Shown piece after piece: positions 1-9,221 of a stretch of 64,000 nt of DNA; within the stretch, counting starts at the first letter, position 1, and each line of letters starts with the position of its first letter. The translations under genes and the position numbers were made by a program. The notes under the pieces were generated by a model that made no database searches, was not told the origin of the DNA, and saw only the letters and a program-made list of their open reading frames with translations. Source of the DNA: Thermodesulfobium narugense DSM 14796 (GTDB taxonomy: Bacteria > Thermodesulfobiota > Thermodesulfobiia > Thermodesulfobiales > Thermodesulfobiaceae); assembly GCF_000212395.1 (NCBI RefSeq), contig NC_015499.1, positions 833,501 through 897,500 on the forward strand, in the 5' to 3' direction.

Positions 1-1548
1 GAAGCCATAAGTCAATGGATAAAGTTTGCCATCGATATCAGCGTACAAAAATGATGCTGTATTCAGCGCGAATGGATCAACTGCCCAGCCATATAAATTT
101 ATGCTGTCGTATACATTTATCACTAATTTATATTGTTTATTTTCAAATGGAAAGGGATATTGATTGAAATAAGTAAGTACGAGTAAAGGGGGTGCACTAT
201 ATTTTCTGAGCTGTTTTATATTTTCTGCAAGGTAAAATTCTCGTTTTGTTCTTTCATAAACATTTTTTTGGGGGGTAAACCACCCCTGATTTTTGGCAAA
301 TTTAATGTTTTCAAACGCTTTGTCCTGATATGGATAAGACATCAAACTGTTTAACATATGTTGCTTGTCAGATAGTTCTGAATAGGCTGTTGGTACCCAG
401 GATACATATAAAACAATAGCTAATATAAAGCCAAAAAGAGCTATTATTTTTCTGTCATTTTCAACTTTGGCATTTAAAAAAAGTGAAATGTATGATAAAG
501 AGAACATGAAAAGAGAATACATTGTATATCTTGAAAACATTGCGCTATCAAATCCTAAAAAAATTCTATTTAAGCCAACTACCAAAGATGTCAAGAATAT
601 AAAGCTAATGAGTAATATTAAAGAGTGATTATTTTTATTTAATTTTCTTCGCAAGATCCATAAATAATTTAATACCAAAAGTATTGCCAGAATAAAAATT
701 AAAGCATAGTTTTTGGCAGCTGATGCTATAAAAATCAACATATAGCCTAATAGTGAGGCGGGGTTTTTTAAACAAAAAATTAAGGTATCCTTTATCGGAG
801 GCGAGATGTAGTGCAGAAGAGGAAAGTAAATATAAAAAATTATGATAGACACAATCAAAAAAATTGAAAATCTTTTGTATTGCCTTGTTAACAATAGATA
901 TAAAAGAATGACAGGAGATACGAATAGACCGCCTCCGCCAGTAAAGACTGCTATTACAAAAAATACTATTCCAAATATAAAGCCATATCCTTCACAAGTA
1001 AATGCTGTGATAGAAATAATCGAGAAAAGAAGCTCATAATATTGCTGAATGGAAGCCATTGGAAAGTTCGACATTAGCTCCCACTGAGAAAAGGAGAGCA
1101 TTGCTATGACTACTGGCAATAATTCTGATATTTTCAAATTATATTTTTTCTTAAAAAAGATAAACAAAAATAATATTATAAAGAGAAGTCCAAAGTTTCC
1201 AACAATTGATAATATTTTAAAATCTATCTTGCCAAAAATATTGAAAAAAAATAGTGTAATAAGTCTGTCAAAAACAATTCTATGCTCGTGAAATTGAGAA
1301 AAAAATAAGTATAGCCTGTAACCAAAGTCGTTATGAGTATAAAATTTGATTATGAAGTCTAAAATTGCATCATAATCATCTGAATATGGCATATTTACAG
1401 AAAATTTTATGCTGGTATAAAAATAAAAAATAATTGCTGCTGCAACTAATATAAGTGAAGAAAATGTATAAATTTTGTACGCCTTTAAAGGTAAACTTGA
1501 TGAAAAATCTTTAATTTTTTGAAAACAACTGATGAGCTTATTTTTCAT
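1..1548 (-). CDS. Large multi-spanning membrane protein, C-terminus beyond window edge
   Basis: An open frame runs without a stop from ATG at 1548 to the window edge, giving about 516 visible residues. After a short basic N-terminus there is a membrane segment, then an extracytoplasmic-looking stretch with SDDYDA and SQFHEHRIVFDR, then about ten hydrophobic segments, with TGGGGL in a loop and SRYTMY further on, and finally a soluble C-terminal part. The same motifs occur in the same order in the gene at 7869-9131, so the two are paralogues. The general build (many helices, acidic motif after the first helix) resembles GT-C type membrane glycosyltransferases, but I do not recognise a named family. 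Surroundings are polysaccharide genes, so a role in glycan assembly is inferred only. Confidence 0.8.
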   Translation of the reverse strand, partial: MKNKLISCFQKIKDFSSSLPLKAYKIYTFSSLILVAAAIIFYFYTSIKFSVNMPYSDDYDAILDFIIKFYTHNDFGYRLYLFFSQFHEHRIVFDRLITLFFFNIFGKIDFKILSIVGNFGLLFIILFLFIFFKKKYNLKISELLPVVIAMLSFSQWELMSNFPMASIQQYYELLFSIISITAFTCEGYGFIFGIVFFVIAVFTGGGGLFVSPVILLYLLLTRQYKRFSIFLIVSIIIFYIYFPLLHYISPPIKDTLIFCLKNPASLLGYMLIFIASAAKNYALIFILAILLVLNYLWILRRKLNKNNHSLILLISFIFLTSLVVGLNRIFLGFDSAMFSRYTMYSLFMFSLSYISLFLNAKVENDRKIIALFGFILAIVLYVSWVPTAYSELSDKQHMLNSLMSYPYQDKAFENIKFAKNQGWFTPQKNVYERTKREFYLAENIKQLRKYSAPPLLVLTYFNQYPFPFENKQYKLVINVYDSINLYGWAVDPFALNTASFLYADIDGKLYPLTYGF

Positions 1549-1583
1549 TCAAAAAAAATTATTGATGGGAGAGCAATATGAAT

Positions 1584-1952
1584 CTATATCTTTTCAACTT
1601 GCCAATTTTCATTAACCCAAAGCCCTATAATTTCAATTTCGAACCACTCTTTGATTATATTTATACACTCTCTTATCTGTTTTATCTGTACATTCTTGCT
1701 TTCTGGATTTTTGGCACAATCATAGTGCCCAACTATTGCAATAAGTTTAGAACCATGAGCTTTTATGGAAATGTCTAATCTTTCTCTAATAGAATTTATT
1801 ATGCAACTATCTGAATTTTCAGAGATAATTTTAATTGGACCTGCTTCAGTAATCATATCAACATACTTAACACCATAATTTGCTTTTAACCAGTTAATAA
1901 CTGGTTCTTGAGTCCTTCCATCCATGCAATTTATTGCGCTTGCAAACTCCAA
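1584..1952 (-). CDS. Small beta-carbonic-anhydrase-like protein
   Basis: About 122 residues. Near the N-terminus is CMDGR, and later VGHYDCAKNP, matching the Cys-x-Asp-x-Arg and His-x-x-Cys zinc-site pattern of beta-carbonic anhydrases (ligands Cys, His, Cys plus the Asp/Arg dyad). The protein is much shorter than a classical beta enzyme (about 200 residues) and fits the compact putative carbonic anhydrase family. Carbonic anhydrases hydrate CO2 to bicarbonate; activity here is inferred. Start: the frame is open to a GTG at 1961, but the SD-like AGAGGTGAT spans that GTG, so I prefer TTG at 1952, about seven bases beyond the SD core. It is transcribed towards the membrane protein gene that begins at 1548. 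Confidence 0.7.
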   Translation of the reverse strand: MEFASAINCMDGRTQEPVINWLKANYGVKYVDMITEAGPIKIISENSDSCIINSIRERLDISIKAHGSKLIAIVGHYDCAKNPESKNVQIKQIRECINIIKEWFEIEIIGLWVNENWQVEKI

Positions 1953-1961
1953 AATTATCAC

Positions 1962-2316
1962 CTCTTTTTCTTTATTATTTTAGCAGGAGAATTTAAAAAA
2001 TTGAGAATCGTATCATGTATTCAGAAAACTTTAATTAAATAGTATTTCTGTTAATGTCAACTTAATTTTTTTCTTGAAAGTCCAGCACTAAACATAGCTT
2101 TTGAACATCATTACGTATAAACGTAATTCTTTACCTCTCTGGCAAAATTGATGATTTAAAACCATTATCTCTTGTTCTTGGAGTATCTAAATTTATTTTT
2201 CACAATATTGTCTTTGAGTTCCTATTAATTATACGATACCATTAACTGATGTTAATTTATTTGTGGTATGCAAAATTTTTTTATATCATATAAAATAAGG
2301 TTAAAAATCCATTGTT
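1962..2316. other. Intergenic region, 355 bases, no gene seen
   Basis: The region lies between divergent genes and should hold both promoters. The only clear structure is a perfect inverted repeat at 2111-2126, TTACGT-ATAA-ACGTAA, which could be a small operator. I see no short ORF with a good ribosome binding site. Confidence 0.4.
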
Positions 2317-4272
2317 ATGAAAGGAATTTCAAAAAGATTGAAGAAAAAAACTTTTTTAATTATTGCTACATTTCTTCTTATTCTTACAACTATCCCTGAT
2401 TTGGTTAAGGTGTTTGCTCCAGTTGTTGATACTCAGGATACCTCTTGGGCATGGCTTCTTGGATATGCATTTTTAAATAATTTGCAATGGGGAAAAGAGA
2501 TAATATTTACCTTTGGTCCTCTTGGCTTTTTGGAGAATACTTATTTTTATAGCAATCATTTGTTGTGGTTTATAACAGCTATTGCAAATATTTTTGTAAG
2601 ATTAGTTTTTTATGCTTTTTTTATTTATTTTGTATATTTGTGCGTTTTCAAAGAAAAAGATTCTTCTAATAGTCAAAGTTCTATTACTTTTTATTTTTTC
2701 TATGTATTAATATCTGCAATTTCCATCATAGTATCATCTTCTATTCCTATCTCAATGCTTCTTTGCCTGATGGCGACCCTTATAATTGTTGATACTTTTA
2801 ATTGTGACTTTATAAAAAATAATAAGATTATCTTGATAAGATATGTCTTGTCTGGGGCTTTGTTCGCATTTAGCTCGCTTATTAAATTTAACGTTATTCC
2901 TTTTGCAATATTATTTCTTCTAGTATATCCATTTTTGATGGTATATAGCTTCAGGGATAAAAAAATTTTCTTTCAAGGCTTTGTCGGATTGATTTCATTC
3001 ATATTAGTTTTTCTACTTATCTATCTAATTATTGGACAAAATTTGTCTAATTTACCTGCTCTCCTTATGGGAATATATGAAATAATAAAAGGATATACTC
3101 CAGCTATGTTTTTAAATGGTAAGATTTTGCAAACACTAGTTGCAGTAATTACGCTTTTATATTTTGTTTATTTAATTTTAATTTCTTATAAAAAGAAGAA
3201 GAAAATTCTTTTTTCTCAACTTTTTTTACTTTTTCTCTTATTGTTTTTTGTGTTTAAAGAGGGCTTTGTTAGACAGGATAATATAATAACTGGCGGACAT
3301 ACTTTATCCTTTTTTACAGTTTGTCTAATTTTATTAGCTTTTATTATCTTTCTTTATTCAAGAATGAAATTGTCAAATAGTTTTATAAATTTTGTTTTCT
3401 TGATTATATTCTTTTTTAACGTTATTGGTGGCATAATTTACATAAATGGTGCAAGAAATATTGTATGTCTGAGCAATCTTAGTTTTAGCAAACACAAAAG
3501 AATTGAACTTCAGCAATCAATAAATAGCGCTATCCGCAACCAATTTAAAGTTGATCCATCAATTCTTCAGTCTATTGGAGATCAGCCTGTTACAATAATC
3601 CCTTGGGATCTTATGATGTCTCAAGGCTATAATTTTAAATTTATTCCACAAGTAGTCCCACAAGCCTATTCTGCATATACTCCATATCTTGATGAGCAAA
3701 ATGCAAAGCAAATTTTGAGCGATGTGGCTTTACAAAAAATAATTTACACATTTGAGGATATTGATAACAGATATCCTTTGTTCTCTGAACCATATACTTT
3801 TATGACGATCTTGTCTTGTTATAGAACTGAAATTGCTGGAAATAAGTACAGCCTTCTTACAAGAAAAAAATCATGTCATGATTTAAATTTGACTTCTATA
3901 TCAAGTATAGAAACTGGCTTAAACCAATGGATAGATTTGCCTTCAAACGCTGATTTTATGGATATTTATATTAATCCGACCCTTATATCTCATATTATAG
4001 ATATTCTTTACAAACCTTTTAGTCAAATATACATATCTTTTAAGCTTTCAAATAATCAAATAGTTGGTCCGTACAGATTTATTCCTGGTGTATCAAAAGA
4101 TCATTTATTCGTAAAATATTTTATTAGAAATCAAAGGGATTTAAACGATTTAATGAGTAAAGATGCTTATAATCTTTTGAAAATAAAATCTTTTACAATT
4201 ACCACAAAGGGAATAAACTTAGATTATGATAAAAGCTATAATGTGATTTTTTATAATTCTAGTTTTAGCTAG
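2317..4272 (+). CDS. Large membrane protein, possible membrane glycosyltransferase
   Basis: 651 residues. A basic N-terminus is followed by a first membrane helix, a loop with DTQDTSWAWL and then FTFGPLGFLENTY, about ten further hydrophobic segments up to residue ~380, and a soluble C-terminal domain of about 250 residues. The acidic/aromatic loop after helix 1 and the FGPLGF motif recall polytopic proteins found in polysaccharide clusters, with a GT-C-like layout, but I cannot name the family. It is the first gene of a rightward polysaccharide region. The start ATG has only a weak SD (AAGG). Its 3' end is followed by about 145 bases with what may be a decayed coding fragment before the GtrA gene. 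Confidence 0.75.
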   Translation: MKGISKRLKKKTFLIIATFLLILTTIPDLVKVFAPVVDTQDTSWAWLLGYAFLNNLQWGKEIIFTFGPLGFLENTYFYSNHLLWFITAIANIFVRLVFYAFFIYFVYLCVFKEKDSSNSQSSITFYFFYVLISAISIIVSSSIPISMLLCLMATLIIVDTFNCDFIKNNKIILIRYVLSGALFAFSSLIKFNVIPFAILFLLVYPFLMVYSFRDKKIFFQGFVGLISFILVFLLIYLIIGQNLSNLPALLMGIYEIIKGYTPAMFLNGKILQTLVAVITLLYFVYLILISYKKKKKILFSQLFLLFLLLFFVFKEGFVRQDNIITGGHTLSFFTVCLILLAFIIFLYSRMKLSNSFINFVFLIIFFFNVIGGIIYINGARNIVCLSNLSFSKHKRIELQQSINSAIRNQFKVDPSILQSIGDQPVTIIPWDLMMSQGYNFKFIPQVVPQAYSAYTPYLDEQNAKQILSDVALQKIIYTFEDIDNRYPLFSEPYTFMTILSCYRTEIAGNKYSLLTRKKSCHDLNLTSISSIETGLNQWIDLPSNADFMDIYINPTLISHIIDILYKPFSQIYISFKLSNNQIVGPYRFIPGVSKDHLFVKYFIRNQRDLNDLMSKDAYNLLKIKSFTITTKGINLDYDKSYNVIFYNSSFS

Positions 4273-4418
4273 GGATTTAATCGTTAAGTAAAAAAATTTT
4301 TAACCCTAAGAATAGTAAACTATGATGAAACAGGCTATTATGATTCTAAGCCAATAGAATTAAATATTGAAAAGTAATGTAGAATAATTGTGAATTACCA
4401 TATAACTGGAGGCTCCAT

Positions 4419-4859
4419 ATTAAAGACTTAGAATTGAATGCTGATAAAACTTTTCTCTCGCATAAAGAAAGAGTAATCAGGTTTATCCTGATAGGCTTAA
4501 TCTCTGCTGCTTTCAACTTTCTTCTGATATATATCTTTATAGATCTCTTCAAGATGAACTCTACTTTTTTAAAAAACGCTTCAAACTTTATTGCCTTGGT
4601 TTTGAGCATATTGTTTGCATTCTTCCTGCACAGGGCCTGGACCTGGGGAGACTGCGCTTTTGAAAAAGGCTACAAGCTTTTCAAACAATTAATTCTTTTC
4701 TACTCTTCCAACACATTTGCAATTGTCATCAGAACTGTTTCTTTTGCCTTCTTTGACTACTTTTTTAAATTAAACTATATATTAAACGTTGCAATTGGAA
4801 TCGGAATAGCTTCACTGTTAAATTATGTAGTCTACGACAAGGCAATCTTTAAGAGATAA
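4419..4859 (+). CDS. GtrA-like membrane protein (ATT start likely)
   Basis: About 146 residues with four hydrophobic helices and the motifs RFILIGLISAAFNFLLIY near the N-terminus and HRAWTWGD after helix 2, typical of the GtrA family. GtrA proteins are thought to move lipid-linked sugars across the membrane or assist a polyprenyl-phosphate sugar transferase, which agrees with the GT2 gene at 7184. Start: the first standard codon in frame is TTG at 4434, but that is 21 bases from the GGAGG at 4408-4412. An ATT at 4419 is in frame with a six-base spacer, so I chose it. The gene looks less AT-rich than its flanks, as do the next three genes. Confidence 0.85.
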   Translation: MKDLELNADKTFLSHKERVIRFILIGLISAAFNFLLIYIFIDLFKMNSTFLKNASNFIALVLSILFAFFLHRAWTWGDCAFEKGYKLFKQLILFYSSNTFAIVIRTVSFAFFDYFFKLNYILNVAIGIGIASLLNYVVYDKAIFKR

Positions 4860-4888
4860 ATCTTACTTAACTAAATTTGGAGGTTAAA

Positions 4889-6070
4889 TTGAGCTTTAAG
4901 TATGACGTATGTATAGTTGGCGGTTTAGGTCATGTGGGACTACCACTTGGTCTATCCTTTGCAAACAAAAATCTAAAAACTATCCTGTATGACATAAATA
5001 AGGATGCAATAGAACTGGTAAAGAATAAAGTAATGCCCTTTATGGAACAGGGCGCTGAAGAGATGCTAAAAAATACTCTTGATAAAACCCTTTTCGTTAC
5101 TGACGAAAGAGATGTAATTAAGGATTCAAAGTTCATCGTCATAGTAATAGGAACCCCAGTAGATGAGCACCTGTCCCCTAACTTTGTCTTATTTAGAGAC
5201 TTTCTATCACGATTTATAAATCTATTTTCAGATGACCAGCATATAATCTTGAGAAGCACGGTATATCCTGGCACTACTGAAAAGATTGTTGATTACCTTA
5301 GAAGAAACAATCTGAAGACAAGGGTATCCTTTTGTCCTGAAAGAATTGCCCAGGGCTATGCTATAGCTGAAATATCTAATCTTCCTCAGATAATCTCATC
5401 TGATGACGAAGAATCTTTTTCTGAAGCTGAAAAGCTATTTAAGACTATTACGTCAGAAGTAATAAGGCTCTCCTTTATGGAAGCAGAATTAGCAAAGCTC
5501 TTTACAAACGTCTACAGGTATATAAAGTTCTCTATTGCAAATCAGTTCTATCAGATTGCCCTTCAAAACAATCTTGACTTTTACAAGATATATGACGCTA
5601 TTGTATATAACTATCCCAGAGCAAAGGACTTTCCTAAGGCAGGCTTTACAGCAGGGCCATGTCTTTTCAAGGATACAATGCAGCTTGCTGCCTTTAGCAA
5701 AAACAACTTCTTCTTAGGTCATGCTGCTATGCTTGTAAATGAAGGGCTGCCTTACTTTCTTGTTGAGCAGCTAAAGCAAAGAGTATCTCTTGATAACAAA
5801 GTAGTAGGCATTCTTGGCATGGCATTTAAGCCAGATTGCGATGACAAGAGAGAGTCTCTTGCGTACAAGTTAAAACACATCTTAGAATTTGAAAACTGCA
5901 CGCTCTTTTGCTCAGACCCATACATAAAAGATCCTAGGTTTTTGCCTGAAGATGAACTAATAGAGAAATGCGACATCATATTCATAGGCTGTCCACACAG
6001 CAGATACTCTAGCCTAAATATACCTAGTGAAAAGATATTAATTGATCCATGGCGCAGCAAACAAAAATAA
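4889..6070 (+). CDS. UDP-glucose/GDP-mannose dehydrogenase family protein
   Basis: 393 residues. The N-terminal NAD-binding fold has VGGLGHVGLPLG; a middle helical domain carries conserved Asn/Lys; the active-site Cys is seen in AGPCLFKDT; and the C-terminal UDP-binding domain starts at GILGMAFKPDCDDKRES. These enzymes oxidise a nucleotide-sugar C6 alcohol to the uronate with two NAD+. Substrate (UDP-glucose, UDP-ManNAc or other) cannot be told from sequence alone; it is shorter than typical WecC or Ugd. Start: TTG at 4889, five bases after GGAGG; the TTG at 4877 lies within the SD itself. It sits between GtrA and an SDR epimerase, so it should feed a nucleotide sugar to a surface glycan. Confidence 0.85.
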   Translation: MSFKYDVCIVGGLGHVGLPLGLSFANKNLKTILYDINKDAIELVKNKVMPFMEQGAEEMLKNTLDKTLFVTDERDVIKDSKFIVIVIGTPVDEHLSPNFVLFRDFLSRFINLFSDDQHIILRSTVYPGTTEKIVDYLRRNNLKTRVSFCPERIAQGYAIAEISNLPQIISSDDEESFSEAEKLFKTITSEVIRLSFMEAELAKLFTNVYRYIKFSIANQFYQIALQNNLDFYKIYDAIVYNYPRAKDFPKAGFTAGPCLFKDTMQLAAFSKNNFFLGHAAMLVNEGLPYFLVEQLKQRVSLDNKVVGILGMAFKPDCDDKRESLAYKLKHILEFENCTLFCSDPYIKDPRFLPEDELIEKCDIIFIGCPHSRYSSLNIPSEKILIDPWRSKQK

Positions 6071-6160
6071 TTCCTGTTAAAATTAATAAAAAATTAACTA
6101 AAAAAATAAATTAAAAGCTTTAAATCTTTAAAGCTTTAAATCAAAGAGGAGGCTAATTTA

Positions 6161-7183
6161 ATGAAGATACTTGTAACTGGTTCTGCTGGTTTTGTAGGAG
6201 GATACCTTGTAGAAGAGCTCTTGAACAACGGTCATGAGGTAGTAGGAATAGACAACTTTTCTAAGTACGGGGAGTTGTCAAAAAGCTATGATAACAATCC
6301 TAATTATAGGTTTGTGCAAGGAGACGTAAAGGACACTGAGCTCTTAAAGGATCTAATCTCTGACTGCGATCAAGTAGTAGCAGGAGCTGCCATGATAGGC
6401 GGCATATCATATTTTCACAAGTTTGCATACGATCTCTTGGCTGAAAACGAAAGAATAATAGCATCTACCTTTGACGCTGCAATCTGGGCATTTAGGAACA
6501 AGAAGTTAAAGAAGATAAACGTTCTTTCATCCTCTATGGTATTTGAAAACACGTCAATCTTTCCTACTCCTGAAGGAGAAGAGAGAAGATGCCCCCCTCC
6601 ATCCTCTACCTACGGCTTTCAAAAGCTTGCCTGCGAATACTTTGCTCAGGGTGCATGGGAGCAATACAGATTGCCATATACCATCATCAGGCCATTTAAC
6701 TGTATTGGAATAGGGGAAAGAAGAGCCCTTTCTGATGAGAGCATTATGTCTGGCAACGTAAAGCTTGCTATGAGCCACGTAGTGCCAGATCTGGTTCAAA
6801 AGGTCCTAAAGGGTCAAGATCCTCTTCACATACTGGGTTCTGGCAACCAACTAAGACATTATACCTATGGAGGAGACCTTGCAAGGGGCATTAGATACTG
6901 TATTGAAAACGAAAATGCTATAAACGAGGACTTTAACATATCTACCTCCAAAGCTCATACTGTCCTTGAACTAGCTCAGATTATCTGGAAAAAGGTTTAC
7001 GGCGACTCAAAGCCTTTCAGATACGTATCTGACGAACCCTTCCCATACGACGTTCAAAAGAGATCCCCTGACGTATCCAAAGCAAAGAGACTTCTAAACT
7101 TTGAGGCAAAAGTTACTTTAGAAGATGCATTAGACGAGATAATCCCATGGATAAAAAAACAAATTGAGCTAGGTAAGATTTAA
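6161..7183 (+). CDS. NAD-dependent sugar epimerase/dehydratase (extended SDR)
   Basis: 340 residues. The Rossmann motif GSAGFVGGYL is at the N-terminus, followed by the acidic residue in GIDNFS, and the catalytic Tyr-x-x-x-Lys is seen in SSTYGFQK. The C-terminal half has the substrate-binding features of nucleotide-sugar epimerases and dehydratases. The sugar substrate is unknown. It has a strong SD (GAGGAGG) before its ATG. It follows the UDP-sugar dehydrogenase and its stop TAA is directly followed by the TTG start of the GT2 gene, so the genes look co-transcribed. It reads as part of a nucleotide-sugar supply line. Confidence 0.87.
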   Translation: MKILVTGSAGFVGGYLVEELLNNGHEVVGIDNFSKYGELSKSYDNNPNYRFVQGDVKDTELLKDLISDCDQVVAGAAMIGGISYFHKFAYDLLAENERIIASTFDAAIWAFRNKKLKKINVLSSSMVFENTSIFPTPEGEERRCPPPSSTYGFQKLACEYFAQGAWEQYRLPYTIIRPFNCIGIGERRALSDESIMSGNVKLAMSHVVPDLVQKVLKGQDPLHILGSGNQLRHYTYGGDLARGIRYCIENENAINEDFNISTSKAHTVLELAQIIWKKVYGDSKPFRYVSDEPFPYDVQKRSPDVSKAKRLLNFEAKVTLEDALDEIIPWIKKQIELGKI

Positions 7184-7894
7184 TTGAACCGTGAAACAAC
7201 TTTAGCAATTGTAATTCCTGTCTACAACGAAGGAAATAACATCCTAAAAACCTTAAGAGAAATAAATGACAAGATAAGGTCCTACAACAAAATCTACATA
7301 ATATATGACTTTGATGAGGATACCACTTTAAAGGCACTAGAAAGCGTTAGCTTAAATGATTACAAAGTATCTCTCTTGAAAAATAAATATGGCAAAGGTG
7401 CTCTAAATGCTATAAAGACAGGCATAGAGGAATCTACTGAAGATGCGGTGCTTGTAGTGATGGCTGATCTATCTGATGACCTATCTGTAGCAGACAGGAT
7501 GTTTGACTTGATAAAAGATGGATACGATGTGGTCTGTGGTTCAAGGTATATGAAGGGCGGTGCTCAATTTGGCGGACCAAAGCTTAAAGGCCTTCTTTCC
7601 AGATTGGCAGGCATCAGCCTTCACTACCTTACAGGCATACCTACCCACGACGTAACAAATAGCTTCAAGATGTACAGCAGGAACGCTCTAAAAAAGATAA
7701 ATATAGAGAGTACTGGCGGCTTTGAGATAGGCATGGAGATAACTGTGAAGACATTCCTAAGCGGTGGCAAAATAACTGAAGTACCTTCTACCTGGAAAGA
7801 CAGGTCTGAGGGCAAATCTAACTTTAAGCTTTTTAGATGGCTTCCAAAATATATTAAGTGGTATTTATATGCAGTACTTAAGAGATATTTTTAA
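7184..7894 (+). CDS. GT2 glycosyltransferase, polyprenyl-phosphate sugar synthase type
   Basis: 236 residues. The GT-A fold begins with AIVIPVYNEGNN, has the nucleotide-sugar Asp in YDFDEDTT and a MADLSDD motif in place of the usual DxD, then KGGAQFGG and a C-terminal WKDRSEGKSNFKL stretch, as in dolichol/polyprenol-phosphate mannose synthases. It has no clear membrane helix. Such enzymes load a sugar on polyprenyl phosphate, which GtrA-type proteins then help flip. Translation starts at TTG directly after the preceding stop. Its last 26 bases overlap the next gene's proposed start. Confidence 0.87.
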   Translation: MNRETTLAIVIPVYNEGNNILKTLREINDKIRSYNKIYIIYDFDEDTTLKALESVSLNDYKVSLLKNKYGKGALNAIKTGIEESTEDAVLVVMADLSDDLSVADRMFDLIKDGYDVVCGSRYMKGGAQFGGPKLKGLLSRLAGISLHYLTGIPTHDVTNSFKMYSRNALKKINIESTGGFEIGMEITVKTFLSGGKITEVPSTWKDRSEGKSNFKLFRWLPKYIKWYLYAVLKRYF

Positions 7895-9131
7895 GAAATT
7901 TGGTTTTACAGATGACTCTAAAGATAAAGTTTACTTTTTACTGGTAATACTTCCTTTACTAATTTATATTTCAGCAGTTTTAATTTTTTCTATAAATATT
8001 CCTGCTGATGATGACTATGATGCGGTTTTAGGATTTCTAAATAAATTTGTTACCAGCAATAATCTTGGCGAGAAAGTCTGGCTTTTGTTTTCTCAACACA
8101 ACGAACACAGGATATTTTTCAATAGAGTAGTTGAATTGTTGCAATATTGTATTATGGGCAAGGCAAACTTTTACATACTTTCTATTATTGGAAATCTTGG
8201 CTGGATATTTTCATTTTTTGTATTTTATAGGCTTTATAAAAAGAAATACAGGCACTATAAATATCTTTTACCAATTTCAATTATATTTTTTTCATTTTTA
8301 ACGCACACATTGATGTCATGGTCGATGGCTTCTATCCAGCAGTACTATCAAGTATTATTTTTACTTCTTTCGTATTATTTTTTAGTTTATAAATTTTCAA
8401 TTAAAAGTGCAATTTTATATCAATTTTTTCTTACCTTAGGAGTATGGACTGGTGGAGGGGGACTCATTTTCTATATTCCTGCTGTGGTTTATTTATTTTT
8501 TAAAAAAAGAAATAAAGAAGCAATTTTTACAGCTATTTTATTTCTACTGAATTCATATTTTTATTTTATATTCTTTAGATATCATCTTGCATCTTCTATT
8601 CCTTCATTTTCATATGTTCCTATGCACCTATTTGATATAGTTATTTATAGCTTAAACTTTATTGGAAATGTAAAAATCATAACGAGATATGAATATATCG
8701 TTGGTTTGATCTTTCTTCTTTGCTCAATTTATATAGCTTTTAAAAAGCGATGCGAATTCCAAATATTGATCCTGTTGGCTGTGGGGCTTACTGCTTTTGC
8801 AGTTGCTATTGATAGAATACATCTTGGTATCTGGCAGGCATTGAGCTCAAGATATACTATGTATCCGATTATTTTACTTTCTTCTAACTATTTATCAATT
8901 TTGTCAGATAGAAACCCTAAAGCAAAGAAGTACTTTTATATTTTTTCACTAGTTTTATCTGTACTTATTTTTTCTATTGCTATGCCAAATGGAGTTAGAA
9001 ATCTTATTAAATATGATTCAGATCTAAAATCAAAGTGCATTTATTATTTTGATAAAGAGGAGCATGCAGTGAATATTTATGAAGAATCTCACAGACTGGG
9101 TATTTATAATTTGAGTTGTTATAAAAAGTAA
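7869..9131 (+). CDS. Multi-spanning membrane protein, paralogue of the gene at 1-1548
   Basis: 420 residues, about ten hydrophobic helices. After helix 1 come ADDDYDAVLGF and SQHNEHRIFFNR; later TGGGGLIFY and SRYTMYPI. These match SDDYDA, SQFHEHRIVFDR, TGGGGL and SRYTMY of the gene at 1-1548 in the same order, so they are members of one family. Compared with that protein it lacks the long soluble C-terminal part. An Asp-rich loop after the first helix is common to GT-C glycosyltransferases, but no family assignment is certain. The ATG overlaps the end of the GT2 gene, suggesting coupling. It is more AT-rich than the three genes before it. Confidence 0.8.
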   Translation: MQYLRDIFKKFGFTDDSKDKVYFLLVILPLLIYISAVLIFSINIPADDDYDAVLGFLNKFVTSNNLGEKVWLLFSQHNEHRIFFNRVVELLQYCIMGKANFYILSIIGNLGWIFSFFVFYRLYKKKYRHYKYLLPISIIFFSFLTHTLMSWSMASIQQYYQVLFLLLSYYFLVYKFSIKSAILYQFFLTLGVWTGGGGLIFYIPAVVYLFFKKRNKEAIFTAILFLLNSYFYFIFFRYHLASSIPSFSYVPMHLFDIVIYSLNFIGNVKIITRYEYIVGLIFLLCSIYIAFKKRCEFQILILLAVGLTAFAVAIDRIHLGIWQALSSRYTMYPIILLSSNYLSILSDRNPKAKKYFYIFSLVLSVLIFSIAMPNGVRNLIKYDSDLKSKCIYYFDKEEHAVNIYEESHRLGIYNLSCYKK

Positions 9132-9221
9132 TCCTTAATTTGTTACTTTTAGACTTCTTTGGCCGTATGTATAGTATACCTAAAGAAGATAATTATTAAG
9201 ATGAAAGAGGGGTGAAATAAG

